Positions 23,400 through 37,794 are shown, counted from the stretch's first letter. The stretch: 64,000 nucleotides of DNA from Phialophora verrucosa (GCA_002099365.1 MSED01000001.1:1302001-1366000); one strand, 5' to 3'. The notes: generated by a model from the sequence alone, not told the origin. Numbers and translations: made by a program.

Positions 23400-26300
23400 A
23401 GTTAATAAATATATATAATATATAGTTTATATAGTTTAAAATAACTTTAACGACGCCTATAGTAAATAACTCGCGAAGACAGCCCGCTAGTAAAGCGTAT
23501 AAGATATACGAGCGAGCCTCCCCCGCCCCCTCTAAGAAGGTTAAGCGGGAGGAAGACGCTATACTGTCGCGCTTTACGGGAGAATACTTTAACTATAGAA
23601 AAATAAGCTATAGAGAAAGAGACTATTATACACTTAAGGTAAAGGAGGTGCGAGATAAAAGTGTATTATAGGCGAAGAGTATTAAGAAAGCTAAGGTAAA
23701 AGATAAGGGTAAGTTAAAAAACTAAGATCTAGTTTATTAAGTGTTATAGTAGCGCTAGGACTTAAGGAAAAGGCGTTAGTAGTAAGTAATAAAAGTAAGT
23801 TAAAGTCTTTTACTATAGATATTAAGCTTAAGTTTAGAAAAGGTATATATATAGTATATATATTAATTAATAATAAAGCGTAAGTAAACTTTATCTTTTA
23901 ACTTTTAATTATAGAGATAGGCGCGGGGCTAATAGTTATAAATATCCCGGTTTAGAGTATTAATAGTTAACTTATTAAAATCTATAGATAATACTAAATT
24001 AATACTTATTTAACTAATATATAAGGAGTATATATAATAAGGTTATATAAATATATTATTACTAATATCTTTACTTATAATACTATCTTAGAGATTCTCT
24101 AACTAAAAGAGGTAAATCTCGATATTAATTAATAGAAAGGTATATAGTAGGTACGCGAGGAACACGAGCCGTATATTATTCGTATTTTAGTAGTATAGCT
24201 ACTTAAAGAAGTAAAGACTATACCTCTAGAGGTAATCTTTATAGAGCTACTTAATAAGAGTAGCGTATAATATATAGGTATATCGCTTATAGTAATAAAG
24301 GAAGTTAAACTTAATTTATAGTTAGTAAAATATACTAATATCTTTAAAGAACTTAATAAAGACCTCTTTATTATAGAGACTAAAACTAAATATTTAATTC
24401 TTATTTAAAAGAATAAAATAGTTCTATAGAGTCCTATATACTTACTTAGTATAAAAGAGCTGTAAGTTTTACGCGAGTATATTAAGAATATACTAAAGAA
24501 AGGTTAAATTTAACCTAGTAAATCTCTAGCCGGAGCACTTATTTTATTTATCTCGAAGGCTAATAGTAGCTTACGACTCTATATCGATTACTATAGTCTA
24601 AACCGGGTTATAAAGAAGAATTAGTACCTACTACCTTTTATCCTAAAGATTCTAGACCGCTTAAGTAAAGTAAAGATCTTTATAAAGCTAAATCTTAAAG
24701 ATATTTATTATTAGATCCGTATTATAAAGGAGGACTATTAAAAGACTATATTTTATACGCGCTATAGGCACTTTAAGTATTTTATTATACTATTCGAGCT
24801 AATAAATACTTCGGTATCCTTTTAAGAGTATATTAATAAGGCCTTAAAAGGATTACTTAACTATATTTATATAATATATATAAATAATATATTTATATTT
24901 AGCGAAAATAAGAAAGAGTATAAAAAATATATATTATTTATACTCGAGAGGTTAAAGGAATATAGTTTATATATTAAGCTGTCTAAATATAAGTTCTTTA
25001 TACGAAAAGTTAACTTCTTAGGGTACTAGGTAGGAGTTAACGGCGTATTAATAGATCTTAATAGAGTAATTGTAATTTAAGAGTAGCCGGTTTTAATATT
25101 ATTCCGGGAAGTCTAGATATTTCTTAGGTTTATAAACTTTTATTACGGGTTTATCTACCGATATTTATATATAGTTACCTCTATTATAAACTTATTTATT
25201 AAAATAGTAAAGGGTAAGAAGATAGGCCTCTTTAAATAGATACTAAAGGCTAACTTTATATTTTATATATTAAAGGAATACTTCTTAACTACACCTATAC
25301 TAGCCTACTTTAACCCGGAGAGATAATCTCGTGTTAAAGTAGATATATTTAGGGAAGCTATTAAAGGTATAATAATATAAGTATATAAAATATATAATAG
25401 TTATATCTAATAGAGACCTATAGTATTCTTCTCTCGGAAGATGACTCCGGCGGAGAGGAACTACTATACGGGAGACGGAGAGATACTTATTATTATTTAC
25501 GCGTTTAAGGAGTAGCGCTATTATCTTAAAGCGTCTATAATAAGTATAATAATATTTATTAATTATAAGGCGCTATAAAGCTTTATAACTATAAAGGTTT
25601 TAAATTATCGCTAGATACGCTAAGCTAAGGTACTAGCTATATATAACTTTTATATTTAATAATAGTAAGGAAAGGATAACTTTATAGATAGGTTATCTTA
25701 TCGGCTAGACTATATAAGTAAAGAAAAGCCTCTTAAAGAGAATATCCTAAAGGTATTACTAAAGAAGCGTATACCGCTAGAAGAAGATTTATATACGGGG
25801 CGTATATAAGCCGGTAATAAAATAGTTGTTAAAGTATTAACTTATATTAAGGTTTAGGAAGGTAAGAGTTTTACTAATAATATATATAATATTATTATAT
25901 TACTTACTCTAGAAGAATAGACTATAGTATAACCTTATATTAAAGAGTAAAAATAAAAGGGTATAGCGCTATATTACGACTCGCTTACTAAATATATATA
26001 AGAACTTTAAGTATTAGATAAATAATATAAGGAGGCTTATTAGTTAAGTGTCTCGGATAGCTATATTATATTAGGTATATATAAAGGCTAATAATTAAAG
26101 GACTAGGATAATATCGCGCGTTATAATATAGTTATATATATACTATATAATCTTATTATAAGGCGAAAGATAATATAGGCGAACTATAATAATCCCTAAG
26201 AAGGGGGATATTTTAGGCGATAAAGAACGGCTAATATTATTATACGATACTACTAATAGCTGTAGATTAAAAGCGATATATATACTTATATCGATTTATA

Positions 26301-27350
26301 TAATATCTATTAATAAATAAAGGTATTAAGGTATAAACCCTATAGAAAGCTTAAGCCTCTACTATAGCTAAAGGGCCTATAGTAGGATATCTTAATAGAC
26401 TTTATAGTAAAGTTACCGCCGTCGATATATATAAAAGGCGTATACGACTTAATACTAGTAATCGTTAACTAATATTTAAAGATAATAGTGCTAACGCTAT
26501 ATAGGAGTATAATAAATATAGCTACTATAGGTAAGATTATTCTTAAGAAGATTATAATAAAGTATAGTATACTAGCTTTAATTATAAGTAACTAGAGGTC
26601 GGTCTTTATATTAACCTATTAAGGTATACTGTACTTCTATCTTACGACCTATAGGCTCTTCTTAACCGCTTTCTATCCCTAGATTAATAAGTAGATAGAG
26701 CGGATAAATTAAACTTTAGAGTACTACTTAAGATACTATATTAACTATTAATAATTAAACTAAGCGACGCTATTTATAAGCGCTAAGTACGCTATAAACT
26801 TATAGGCTAACGCTATAATAGGCGAGATACTCTTTATAAGAGTATATCGCTTCTCGCCGTTAATATATATAAATATAGCGGGAGTACTATATATAGGGCT
26901 GTAAGGAAACGTTAAGGCCGAAGAGAAGGTAGTTATACTTATAAAAGTAGCGTAAGTAGTACGCGAAGCGCGCGATATTATAATAGAATAAACTACTAAA
27001 ATAGTAGAGTACTATAATAAGAAATATACTTCTATATAATTTAATATTAAAGACTAAGTTTTACTTATAGTAAAGAATATTTATACGCTATATATAAGTA
27101 AAAAGCTAACTAACTAATTCTTAAGGCCCTTTAAGGTAGTTAAATAGTTTAGGTTAAATATTTATTAACTAAATCTTCTAGTAAAGTATAGTAGACTTTA
27201 CTATACCTTCTATATATCTCTACTATAGGTGTATTATATATAACCCGATATTAAGCCGCCTATACTTATAGATATTAATAGAGGGGAGGAATAAGAAGTC
27301 GCGGAAATTCTCGACGAATATATATAGTAAGAAGAGATCTTCTTCTATAT
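23400..27350 (+). pseudogene. Gag-pol remnant of Y
   Basis: The gag end and zinc-knuckle region lie near 23450-23660 and a protease-like part near 23870-24000. Reverse transcriptase follows at about 24540-25050: 'SSLRLYIDY..LN' block, then a YVDD box that now reads YINN near 24880. RNase H is near 25320-25640; 'FFSRKMTPAERNYYTGDGEIL' is still readable near 25420. Integrase covers about 26380-26830, with an 'IDFIVKLP' strand and a 'QINGQIERIN.TLE' helix. Stops throughout are CAR-to-TAR changes of RIP. Confidence 0.83.
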
Positions 27351-28439
27351 TTAATAAAAGGGATTTTCTAAGGTAAATAATTTATAAGAATTAAAGGTAA
27401 ATATACTATATATATATAATATAATTAAGATATTTAGAAAAGGAAGAAAGTAAGCTTATATATATATTATTTAATTTATATTATAACTAATATATTAAGT
27501 GTATATATAAACTTAACCCTAAAAATAAAGAAAATATTTATTATTTATTAAAGGGGTCCCTTACGCTATTTTACTATATAACTTATAAGAAATATATATA
27601 CGGGTTTATTATAGTAAGATCTTTTAGTGTATTAAGCTATAAGTAATATATATATAAGGAGTATATAGTCTAAGGGCGATATCTACCTATACTTTAACTA
27701 ATTATCTATATATAAATAGGTTAGTATCTACTCTTTACCCGATAAGGATAATAAGGATAATAACTTATTAGCTTACTTAGGCGGGCCGCGACTGGTTTAG
27801 TAGAAGGTTAGTATACGACTAATATAAAAGGAGTAGATTTATATAACTATATTAAGTAGCGGCTATATTATGTAACGCCTTAATAATATTATTAAGCTAT
27901 ACTAAAAGTATATCTATATCTATAACTCTCTTAAGAGAAGTAAATAAGAAGTAGTTACGGCTACTATAAGTATAGACGCCGGGCGCTAAGCGAGTAATAT
28001 TAGCCTTCGCTAATTATATATAGTTAGAGAGCGCCTTAATTAAAGCTTAAATATTAACTATAATAAATATATTCGTCTTACTTATAACTAGCGTATTATT
28101 ATTATTAAGAAGCTATTAAGCGATAAAGGTAAGAGAAGTAGAAACTTACTTAATAATTAATATATTATTTATATAAGAGAAGCGGATAAAGAATATACTA
28201 AAATATATTTATTAGTATTATTATAATTACTTTAAGTATAATAATTATAGTATATATAACTTTATATCTTCTTATATATTAATATATATTCTACGCTAAT
28301 ATTATATAGCGAATATAAGTACCGATAGTAAAGTAGCGCCGACGCGCGAATATACTTCTTCTTCTTAGACGAGCTCGAGGATCGCTTTAAGTATACGAGT
28401 TAGCTACTATAATTATATAATACATAAAAGGATAAGATA

Positions 28440-28612
28440 TACTATACTTATTTCTACTACTACCGGACGGCTTACTACTACTACTACTACTACAACGGTT
28501 ACTACCGCCACTACTCGCGGCCGCGGCGCCTACGGCGTTAGAGTCGGCGGGGGCGGGGGTAGGGGGGCGGGGGCGGCGGGAGTAAGGGCGGGAGGCGTAG
28601 AGGGAATTTAAA
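28440..28612. repeat. GC-rich, RIP-resistant low-complexity tract in Y
   Basis: ACT-trinucleotide runs (28470-28492) are followed by a G/C tract rich in GGCGGGGGCGG-type sequence (about 28515-28600). It is almost the only GC-rich stretch in the island. Its GpG and CpG steps contain few CpA/TpG targets, which explains its survival. It lies between integrase and 3' LTR and has no evident coding role. Confidence 0.75.
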
Positions 28613-29206
28613 CTTTAATAGTCGATACTATTATAATTAGTATACGCTAAGTATAAAGGGTAACTTATACTTACTAGTGAAAATTAAGAAAGAAGATTAA
28701 TTAACTAAAAGGCTAGCTATATATTAGCTAAATATATAATATAATATATAAGTTACTATAGAGGAGTACTTATAGATTACTATTATTACTACTATTGCTG
28801 CTACTATTATTATTACTATTACTATTATTATAAGAGAGAGAAAAAAAAAAGAAGAAGAAGAATAGGAAGAGGGTTTTAGTTATAGGCGTATAGTAAATAT
28901 TAGGTATAGTAGCGACTTTACCGCTATTAGATAATAATAACTATATTTATTATTAATAGCTATATTTATTATTAATAGTAGGTAGCGTATTTAGTAAGGC
29001 TACGCGGCAGCGTATTCAATAAGGCTATACACTAGGGGTAAGGCTATAACTTATTAGTGTTATAGTACTATAATAGAAGTGCTATACCTAAAAACTACTT
29101 AAATAGTAATACTTACTATAAGGCTACTGTAAGAGCCTATATAATACGCCTTATATACGACTATACCGCTTCTTAAGGACGAGAAGCCCTAAGGAGGGGG
29201 GATAGT

Positions 29207-29391
29207 TATTAGGAATATTAAGGAATATTTCGGTACTAAGAGTCTTATATATATAAGGAGATACTTATATAAGAGAAGTATCCTTCTCTTATACTTTAAG
29301 TCTTATATTAACTGAATATTAAGGGTAACTTAAGCCTTAAATACTATTATTATTACTACGCTTTACTTATCTTATTAGGTTATCTCTAATA
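29207..29391 (+). repeat. 3' LTR of Y
   Basis: 185-bp direct repeat of 22228-22412, starting TATTAGGAATATTAAGG and ending CTCTAATA before the TSD AATAA. Confidence 0.92.
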
Positions 29392-29579
29392 AATAAAGCT
29401 AAAGCTAATAGCGCTATTAAAATAATAAAATAATATTTTAATATATTAAAAAATATAAATAATTATAATAATAATAAAATAGCCTAAGCTTATAGTATAA
29501 TAAAAGAAAGATATTATTATAACTAAATATAATAATAAGTCTATAGGCTACTAAAGAATTAATAAAATAATTAAACTAG
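29392..29579 (+). pseudogene. H, piece 3: short segment between Y and the LINE
   Basis: 188 bp of H, from the Y TSD (AATAA) to the LINE TSD (AATTAAACTAG, 29569-29579). By position it should encode the linker between RNase H and integrase. No motif is readable in it alone. Confidence 0.7.
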
Positions 29580-31899
29580 TTTTTTTTTTTTTTTTTATTT
29601 AATTCTCTATTTCTAAAAGCTACTTAAAGCTTATATTAAAGATTCTATATAACTAACTTAAGTAGAGAAAACCCTTTAAGGGAATAAAACTTATTATCTC
29701 TTATTACTATTAGTTTTCCTTTATACTATTTTTTTTTAAAAGCCTTTATAGGTAGCTCGAGATTATTTCCTTCTTTACTATTCTCTCCTCCTCTAGTTAT
29801 AACTTATTACAGCTAGAGCCGTTCTTTTCTCTATTTTAGCTTTCGGAGGGTTACGAGCGGTTATCGGCTATCTTTCTTTTTAAGCGGGATTAGGCGTATC
29901 TAGCGGGCTCTCTATATTAACCTTTCTTCTCGCGGGTTATAAGGGGTTATAATTTATTCTCTTCTTTAAGAAGGAGGTTAATATAATCTAATAAGGGAGG
30001 TAAGCGGCTTTATATTATTACTTCTTCTTTATCTTCCTCGAGCGGTTATAAATAGTTCCGATCTATTCTTCTAATAGCGATAAGGCTTAAGTAAGGTAAA
30101 AGTAAAGTAAGAGCGAAATAAAGAGAGAAACTTAAGGCTTCTTTTATAAGTTCTTATTATATAGATTTAAGAGATTATAAGCGGTTCTAATTTATTTCTC
30201 TAATAAAGGTAAAGTAAAGGTAAGATAAAAGTAAAGTAAGGGTAAAGTAAAAAAGAAATTTTAAGCTTTCTTTTATAATTTTAAGTTATAGTTATAAGCG
30301 GTTATAGCTTCCTATATATATATTTAAAGATATATATATATACCCCCTTTTCTTCTTTTAATTAATTTCTCCTTCTCCTATACTATATTTTTTCTTTTTT
30401 TATTTCTTTTTATAACTTATTATAATTATATCTTATAAAGAGATATATAAATACTTTAATAATTATACTTATATTATCCTTTATATATATTCTTATAATA
30501 ATTTCTTATAATTACTATAATTACTAATTATTATAAAAAGATTTAATAATAAGTAAACTATCCTTAACTAGCGTAATCTTATCGATAAATAAATTTTCTA
30601 GAATACTACCGATAAAAGTAAGATCTCTTGTAACTACTTATAACTATATTAACCCCTTAATTTTTAGAGCTATATATATTTAAAGATAAAGTTTACTTAA
30701 TTTAAATTAAGGGCGATAAGAATTAAAGTATAAGTATTATTTATCTTTTAGAACTATTTATAACTAATTATATAGTAATATACTTTAAGTATAGTACTTA
30801 GCGCGGTAAATTTAAGACTTATATTTTCTTTAGTATATTAAAGTATAAAAGTAAGTTTACTTCTCTTTATAACTTATTATAACTATATTAACCCTCTTTA
30901 GCTTATAAATACTATATATACTAGTCGAAAGATATTAATTATAAGTATATTATTATATATAAGTATAATACTTTATAACCGCTTATAACTTATTAACTTT
31001 TCTAGCGATAACTAAAGAAGTATTTACCTATACCCGCCTAGCTACTACTAAAGAGGAGCTTTAGTCTATTTATAAAACTATTATAATTACTTATAACTTT
31101 CTAAATAGTAAGAAGATAATTAAGGCCTTTATTAAATAACTAGTTACGACTTATCCCGCCGCTACTATAAAGAGCTTCGCGCCGCTCTATAAGCGTACTT
31201 ATATTAGTAATCGTAAAGTAAGAAATCTTAATTAAGACGAGTTATAATAAGTTTCGATATATTCCTTTAGTATTTTATAAGTATTTTTAAGATAATAACT
31301 TTATAATAATAATAATAATAATGATATATTAAGTTAATAAAACTAATTATAATAGTTTATAACTTTATAGCGAATAGATACTAGACTATTAAGAGACTAA
31401 TAATAATAACTTATAACTTTATAGCGAGTAAGCTTAAAACTAGAAACTTAGTTTATAAGTAAGTTTAATATATATATCTTTACTTTAGTAAATTAAACTA
31501 TAACTCTTTATAATTATCTTTTATCTCGCGGCTTAAGTAAATATAGAGCCTCTTATAACCGCCCGCTATTAAAGTAATATTACCTTAAAGACCTCTTTTA
31601 CTATACTCTTATAATTCCTTATAAACCTTTATAACTAAAGGGTCTCTATTTTAATAAAGGCTTAGCTAAAGAGGTATTTCTAGACTAAACTAGAATAAAA
31701 GTCCCGTCTACTATAGCTATATCGCTACTACCTTTACCTCCCCTAAAGTTTTAAGGAGTTTCTAGTAGTTTCCTTACTATATAAGGCTTTAAAGGGGTAT
31801 TCTTCTCTTTTTTTAGTTAAAGTAATATTAAATAATATACTTTATTATTTATTATAGTTAACTATAACTATATATAAAGAGGATATTAAAGACCCTCCT

Positions 31900-34800
31900 T
31901 TTATAGAGAAAGATATTTAACTTAATCTTCTTAATCTAGATCTATATTATAAAAGAGCTTAACACCTTTAGGAAGGTTATATATAGTTCCTTTAGGTTAT
32001 ATCTTATTAAGTAAAGCGTTAAGGGTCTTCTATTAGGCGGGACCGACTTTATATATTTAGCTTAGCTTTTATCCTATTATTACTAAGTTAACTTCTTTTA
32101 AGTAGCTCTCTAAAGTCCTAAGTATAGTTCTTTCGGGCTAGGTTATACTTATTATAGTACTTTAGAATAGAAGGGGGTAAGGAGTATTCTTTTTAACTAG
32201 AGAAGCTTTATTACTATAAGAGTTATTCTTTATCTTATAGCTTATTATTTTATTATAAAGTGTTATAACTATATTATTTTATACTTCTCTCTTATAAATT
32301 AATCTATAAAGGTATTATATATTTAAATAAAGTAAGTAACTAGTTACCTTTCCGTATATAGGCCTATTAAAGGTATTACCGCCTCCTTTTCGAGGGTTAG
32401 CTCCCTTACCGCCCTATACGCTCCGGTTATAAATTAAAGTCCCCGGTTTTATATAACCTCTAGACTCTTCTTAATTACTTTCGATATAAGACTAGAGCCC
32501 TTTAGGCTCTATTAAATATTTAGCGTATAATTAAGCGTAGGCCGGAGGACTATTAAGTAAATTAGCCGAACCTATAGTAAGCTCGCTTTCTAAATTAATT
32601 ATATAATATAACTAAACACTAGAAGTTATAACTTAAACCGACCCTTAATATATTATAGGTGTACTCCCTACTTTAGTTTTAAATTTACTTAAATATCTAG
32701 GATATAGATAGATATTTTTATAGAGAGTTATAGCCTATCGATACTTATTAAGGCCGCTATATTAAACTTTTTAGGCTTTCTCGTAAAGTAGATAAGTTCG
32801 TATTTCTCTAGAGCGAACTTTACCTTATAATAATACGCTTATTATTAGTATTTCTAGTAGATTCTTTCGAGTTTTATATAGTTCCGCTTTATTAATTCGC
32901 TATAAGTTAGGATATAAGTATTATTTATAAATTTAATTAGAGAGATATAGAGCCCTTTATTATCGATCTTATTAAGAAAGTTAATAATAAAAAAGAGAAA
33001 GATAATTAGCGATACTAATAACTCTTAAGGGATTCTCTCGGTTATATTAAAGTATAATAACTCTCCTTCTATTATCTTAAGAGTAGTTATCCTTTCCTCT
33101 AAGAAGCTCTTTATTTAGTTAATAATAAGGGTTAAAACTCTTTATATCTATAAGTTATAGAGAAGCCTTAAGCGGAAGATATTATTATATACTTTTATAA
33201 TATCTATATAAAGTATTAAAGTTACTTATAAATTATCGAGAAGATTTTAAATTATATATATTTACTTTATAAAAAGCTAAAGTACTAAAGTAGTTAATCT
33301 CCTTTTTTAAGCTCTTATTTATAAGTCTAAGAGAAGATAATAAATTTCTATTAGTTCCGATAGCCTTTAAGCTATTATAATCTTAAGTATTTTACCTATT
33401 AAGTTTAGAAGGGCGATTAAGTGGTACGCTCTAATAGATATATAATTTACTTTATTCTACTTTCTAAAGATTAGTATAACCGCTTATTTCTACTCCTAAA
33501 AGTAGTACCTAAGTTATAATGAGGCTAAGAAGATATTTATAAGTTTCGGGACTAGCTATAAAGCTATAGCCTTAAGGATTAAGTTAAGGATTTAGTTAAG
33601 GCCTAGTGTCTTCTTACTTATAACACTCCGAATTACGGCGGAGACTTTATCCTCCTCTACTCTATCTAGGGTAGGTAAGGGATTTAACTAGATTAATAGC
33701 TTAATATCGCTTATATCCGCTTATATCTTTATTAGAAAGAACTATTCTCGGAAGGCCTAGAATTTTTCTTAGAGTTTAGTAGCTATATTCTATATCCCGT
33801 CCCCGTTAATAATATTAATTTCTAGAAGTTACGGGAGACTTCTTATAGTTTCCGCTCGTTTTAACTACTTATTAATCCTCTAGAGGTCTTCTAGAGTTTC
33901 CGCTATTTCCGCGATTTATTAGCGGAATATTTATTACTTTATCTTACGGATAACTATAACCTTTCTATTCTTTATAACTCTTTATAGCTCTATAGACTCC
34001 TTTATATTATTACGGAGATAATTAAGATATATCTTTTAGTATTCTATAATAGCTTATAAGTATACTAATATTTAATAAAGCTTATTATACTATAATACCC
34101 TTATTTATAGGATAGTTACTTTAATAGTGTTTATAACTATCTATATAAGGTCGCTAACCGCCGTATTAATCTATTCTTTAGTAGAGGGGGGGGCTAGAGG
34201 GGTATCCCTCTTCTTAAGGGCTTTAGTTAGTGCCTTCGGGTCGATCTTCTTTTAGTTTCTTCTTTAAGCGGTTACGGCGAGTTTTACTTATACTTTAATT
34301 ATAGTCTCTACCGGTAAGTAGTTTAAGGATTAGGCTAGATTTTATTTTATAATATATCGGAGAACTCTATAAAGGTATATAGTAAAGATAAAGGCTAGAT
34401 TAATCGTACTTATAAGTCCCCTTTCGGCTTAAGTTACTAAATTTAGAGGGGTTATAAAGGATAGTGTATAGTCCCGTATAATATTAAGAAGACTATCGGT
34501 AGTTATATAGTAGATTATTTTACTAGAGCTGTTCTAAAGGGGGTAGTAAAGGTTAAGGTCTCTTATTACGAGGCTAGTCGCTTCTGTCTATAACCTCTTA
34601 GAAAGCTAAGTAAGCGTACCTTAAAGGTGTAATATATATAAGTAAAGGCTTAAGTTATAGATATTATATATATTTATTAATATTTAATCTATATTTTATT
34701 TTATTATAATTATCTAAAAGTCTATAGAATAATTTATAATATTCTATGAGTCGATATTAAGCCTTTTATTAATATAGAGGTATACTCTTATATCCTTAAA

Positions 34801-35100
34801 TAAGGGGTATATTAAATAAAATAAAAGTTATATTAAGTAATATCTTATAGTAATAAAGCGGTTCCTTTATAGCTTTTAAATCGCGATAATATTAAACTTA
34901 AATATTCTTATATCTTCTAGTAATAAGATAAAAGTAAACTTCTTCCTATAATTAATATTATACTATAGGATCTATAGACGCTCTATATTTATTTATAATC
35001 TAGTATATCTTTACTTAAAGATTTAATTTCTATTATCTCTCTTATCCTCTTTAAGAGAGACTTATTTTATTAGCTTATAGGCGGTAGCGATATATTACTT
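31900..35100 (-). pseudogene. LINE ORF2 remnant: endonuclease and reverse transcriptase
   Basis: On the minus strand, about 34470 to 34260 reads like the end of an AP endonuclease domain ('STI.LAF' then a SDHLP-like 'LDHLPVET' site). About 33080 to 32650 reads like a non-LTR reverse transcriptase: a degraded GxPQGSPLSP site, an 'LIKFINDTYIL' strand in place of the F/Y-x-DD box, then 'KFALEKYELIYFTRKPKK', typical of Tad1-like elements. Further toward 31900 an RNase H would be expected, but I could not confirm it. Stops are due to RIP. Confidence 0.82.
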
Positions 35101-36500
35101 ACCGTTCTTTTCCCTATTATATTAAGCTATATTTACTTAAAGTCGCGCCCCGCTAAGGAGATAGTAGTTAACTTCTCTCTTTATCTTAAGGCCTATAGTA
35201 TAGCCTTAGGAGGTACTATAACTATCTAAGGTTAGAGTAGTTTAGTACTCTTTAAGGTTTTCTATAACTCGTCGCTATATAGCCGATATACTCCTTCCTT
35301 TAGGTCTCGCGCTCTCTCCTTCTCGGCCTTTTAGTATTAGTACCTTCTATCCTAAGCTATATAGTTCCCTTTATAGAGAATATATTTATAAGTAATATCT
35401 TATAGTTTTAAGTATTTATAAGTCGAATAACGCTCTATATAGTTAATATATACTATAGGATTCTTATAAATTCGCGTAATATACTTAAAGCGTTAGTAGT
35501 TATAATATTATATAACTCTCGCTTCCTTTATAAACCTTTTATATTCCTTAATCTTATAGTTAATAATTAGCCCTTCTATAATTAATTAGTTTACTTCGGC
35601 CGCGGTCGGAACCTCTAAGATAATAAAGTTTACTATCTTCTTATTCTTTACTATACCTCTAGGTTAACTTATTTATAAAACCTCGAGATTTAAGTAGAGA
35701 TATCGGTTTTATTTCTAAATTATTATAGCTATTTATAACTATTAAGAGATATTAATTATAGCTTTATAGATAAAGTAAGTAAAGACTAAAAAGGTTATTC
35801 TCTTTACCTTCGCTAATAGTATAATAACTTATAACTAATTAAAATTCTTTTTAAGAATAATCCTTAAGTTTATATTTATAGTAGTAAATAAAAGGTCGCT
35901 ATTCTTTAATTTCTTTATTATTAAAATATTCTCTATTACCTTCTTTAGTTCTTTATAATAAATTATATTAAGGAGAGCCTTAATACTTATATTTTAAATA
36001 TACTCGCTTTCCTTCTCGTCTCGGATTATAACTATAATCTCCTTATCGCGTCGCTTCGTTAGCGCCTAGAGCGCTAAAGAGAGGTATAGCGCTCTCGGCG
36101 AGAGGGCTATTACCTAGCTCTATATCTTTAATAAGCCCTTATTACTCCTCTTAAGTTTCTTCTTAATTTCCTTTATATTCTTAAGAATTTTCTTAATATT
36201 ATTTATAATTATATAATTATATAATATTATATTATTATTAGTTTAGATCTTAATAATCTTAATTAATACATATTTTTTAACTACTAAATACTCTTTCCCG
36301 TCTCTTTCTATAATCTCTAAACTATCTGTAAGTCTTTAGAGCTTCTTATATAGCTTTATAACCTTTTAAGACTACGCGCTTATTATTTAGCTAGTAGAGG
36401 GGGGAGCTTCCCCTTAGCTTTCCCCTTAAGCTATAGGGTTAATACCCTTTATTTCTCTCCTTCTAGGAGACGTATAGCTATTACTAGGCTACTCGCAGCT
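35100..36500 (-). pseudogene. LINE ORF1 (gag-like) region, inferred
   Basis: Upstream of the endonuclease on the minus strand and before the 5' end at 36550 there is room for the ORF1 nucleic-acid-binding protein of Tad1-type LINEs. I could not read a zinc knuckle or other firm motif. The call rests on position and element length. Confidence 0.4.
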
Positions 36501-36550
36501 GTTTATAGTCGCTCGTGACCTTACGCGGCTTAGTGTAGTGGTTTCCTTTT

Positions 36551-37495
36551 AATTAAACTAGTTATAAAGGATTATATATAGCTATAACTATAAAAAGAAG
36601 TTAAAGAATATATTAAGAATTATAATATATACTATAAAGTAAAGTATATAAGATATAAGCTTTATAGACTACTATAGATAATAGAGTTACTTAATTAAGT
36701 ATAGTTAACTATTATATTAAACTTTATCGTTAAGCTACTAAAGTTTAGGGAACTACTAATAAAAGTTAAATATAACTTAATCCTTATTATAAGGGATAAG
36801 TTAACTAAATATATATACTTCGAACTATAGAAAGAATTAGTAATAACTAAAAATATAGCCTATATCCTTATAAAAATAGTAATAGTAAAATATAGTATAC
36901 TAAATATAATTAAATTAAATAGAGATAAGCTATTTATATTATAATTTTAGTAATTACTTATAAACCTTATAAAAATATATTAAAAACTATTAATAGTATA
37001 TTATCTATAGATAGATAGATAAACTAAAAGGATAAATTAAATACTAAAATAATACTTATAATACTATATAAATTATTAATAAAATAATTAAGTAGAACTC
37101 TTATTAATTATATAGTTTATATATAATAATTTAATATTAATAATAAATATATCCCTATTTTACACTAATTATAGGCGATACTTAAATATTAAGAAAGACT
37201 TAAGGGGAATAAAACTAATTATAGAAAAGGTAAAAATTTCGGTCGAGAAATTATAATTACTATATAGAATACTTAAATAGAAACTATAGAAAATCTAATA
37301 AAAAATAATAAGATAAGTAAATAAGAAAAGATTTAAGGGACTAGACTTTTAAAAGAGGGAGAAAGTTTATATTTTATAAAAAAATATTAAAATAATAAGG
37401 TTATTAAATAAATTTAATTATATAAAAATTAGACCTTATAAAATTAAAAAGAAGCTAGAATTAGTTATATTTAAAATAGAATTATCTACTAATAT
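36551..37495 (+). pseudogene. H, piece 4: integrase
   Basis: Begins with the LINE TSD. The translation gives the Gypsy integrase core: 'FIVKLPKS.E' strand near 36730, 'IL.I.DKLTKY' near 36790, an 'SDRD.LF' site near 36920 and the 'STAYHPQTDRQ' motif near 37000 (now with stops). The GPY/F-like C-terminal part ('KIRPYKIKKK') is near 37430. It ends inside 'ST-N-I', where Z is inserted, and continues in frame at 49180. Confidence 0.83.
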
Positions 37496-37794
37496 TATAA
37501 TAGGGCGGTGATACTTACAGCGCTAATTAGCTATACGTACCTATATAATATATAGATAAGTAACCGTACCATCTAATTAGTTAAATCCTTAGCGTGAGGC
37601 TATATACCTCCGCTATATATTATAGGTAGAGTAGTTATATATATTTAATATATATATATACTATAAGTAATAAAATATATAATATTATTACTTATAAAGC
37701 TATTTATTATTATATAGTATACCGGGGACGAAGAGGTAATACCTACCGCTATATAACCCTTTACCTAGAGGCTATAAAGCCTTACCTTAGTTTA
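37496..37794 (+). repeat. 5' LTR of Z
   Basis: 299 bp, starting TATAATAGGGCGGTG (RIP form of TGTAATAGGG). It has the same layout as the other three copies in the window (6140, 6629, 48881). Confidence 0.9.

Larger units (their letters stand above)
22228..29391 (+). mobile_element. Ty3/Gypsy retroelement Y, full length, inserted in H
   Basis: 7164 bp with 185-bp LTRs (22228-22412 and 29207-29391) and TSD AATAA (22223-22227 and 29392-29396). A purine tract AAGGAGGGGGGA precedes the 3' LTR. Its reverse-transcriptase sequence is distinct from X, H and Z, so it is a separate family. About 1.8 kb after the integrase (27400-29200) includes a GC-rich low-complexity tract and shows no recognisable domain. 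Confidence 0.93.
29580..36550 (-). mobile_element. Full-length Tad1-like LINE inserted in H
   Basis: 6971 bp on the minus strand, from a 5' end at 36550 to a poly-T (minus-strand poly-A) at 29580-29596. It is flanked by an 11-bp TSD, AATTAAACTAG (29569-29579 and 36551-36561). Tad1-type LINEs of fungi are about 7 kb with two ORFs, and this fits. The minus strand shows an APE-type endonuclease end, a reverse transcriptase and a long 3' region shared with the truncated copy at 10909-12959. Confidence 0.92.
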
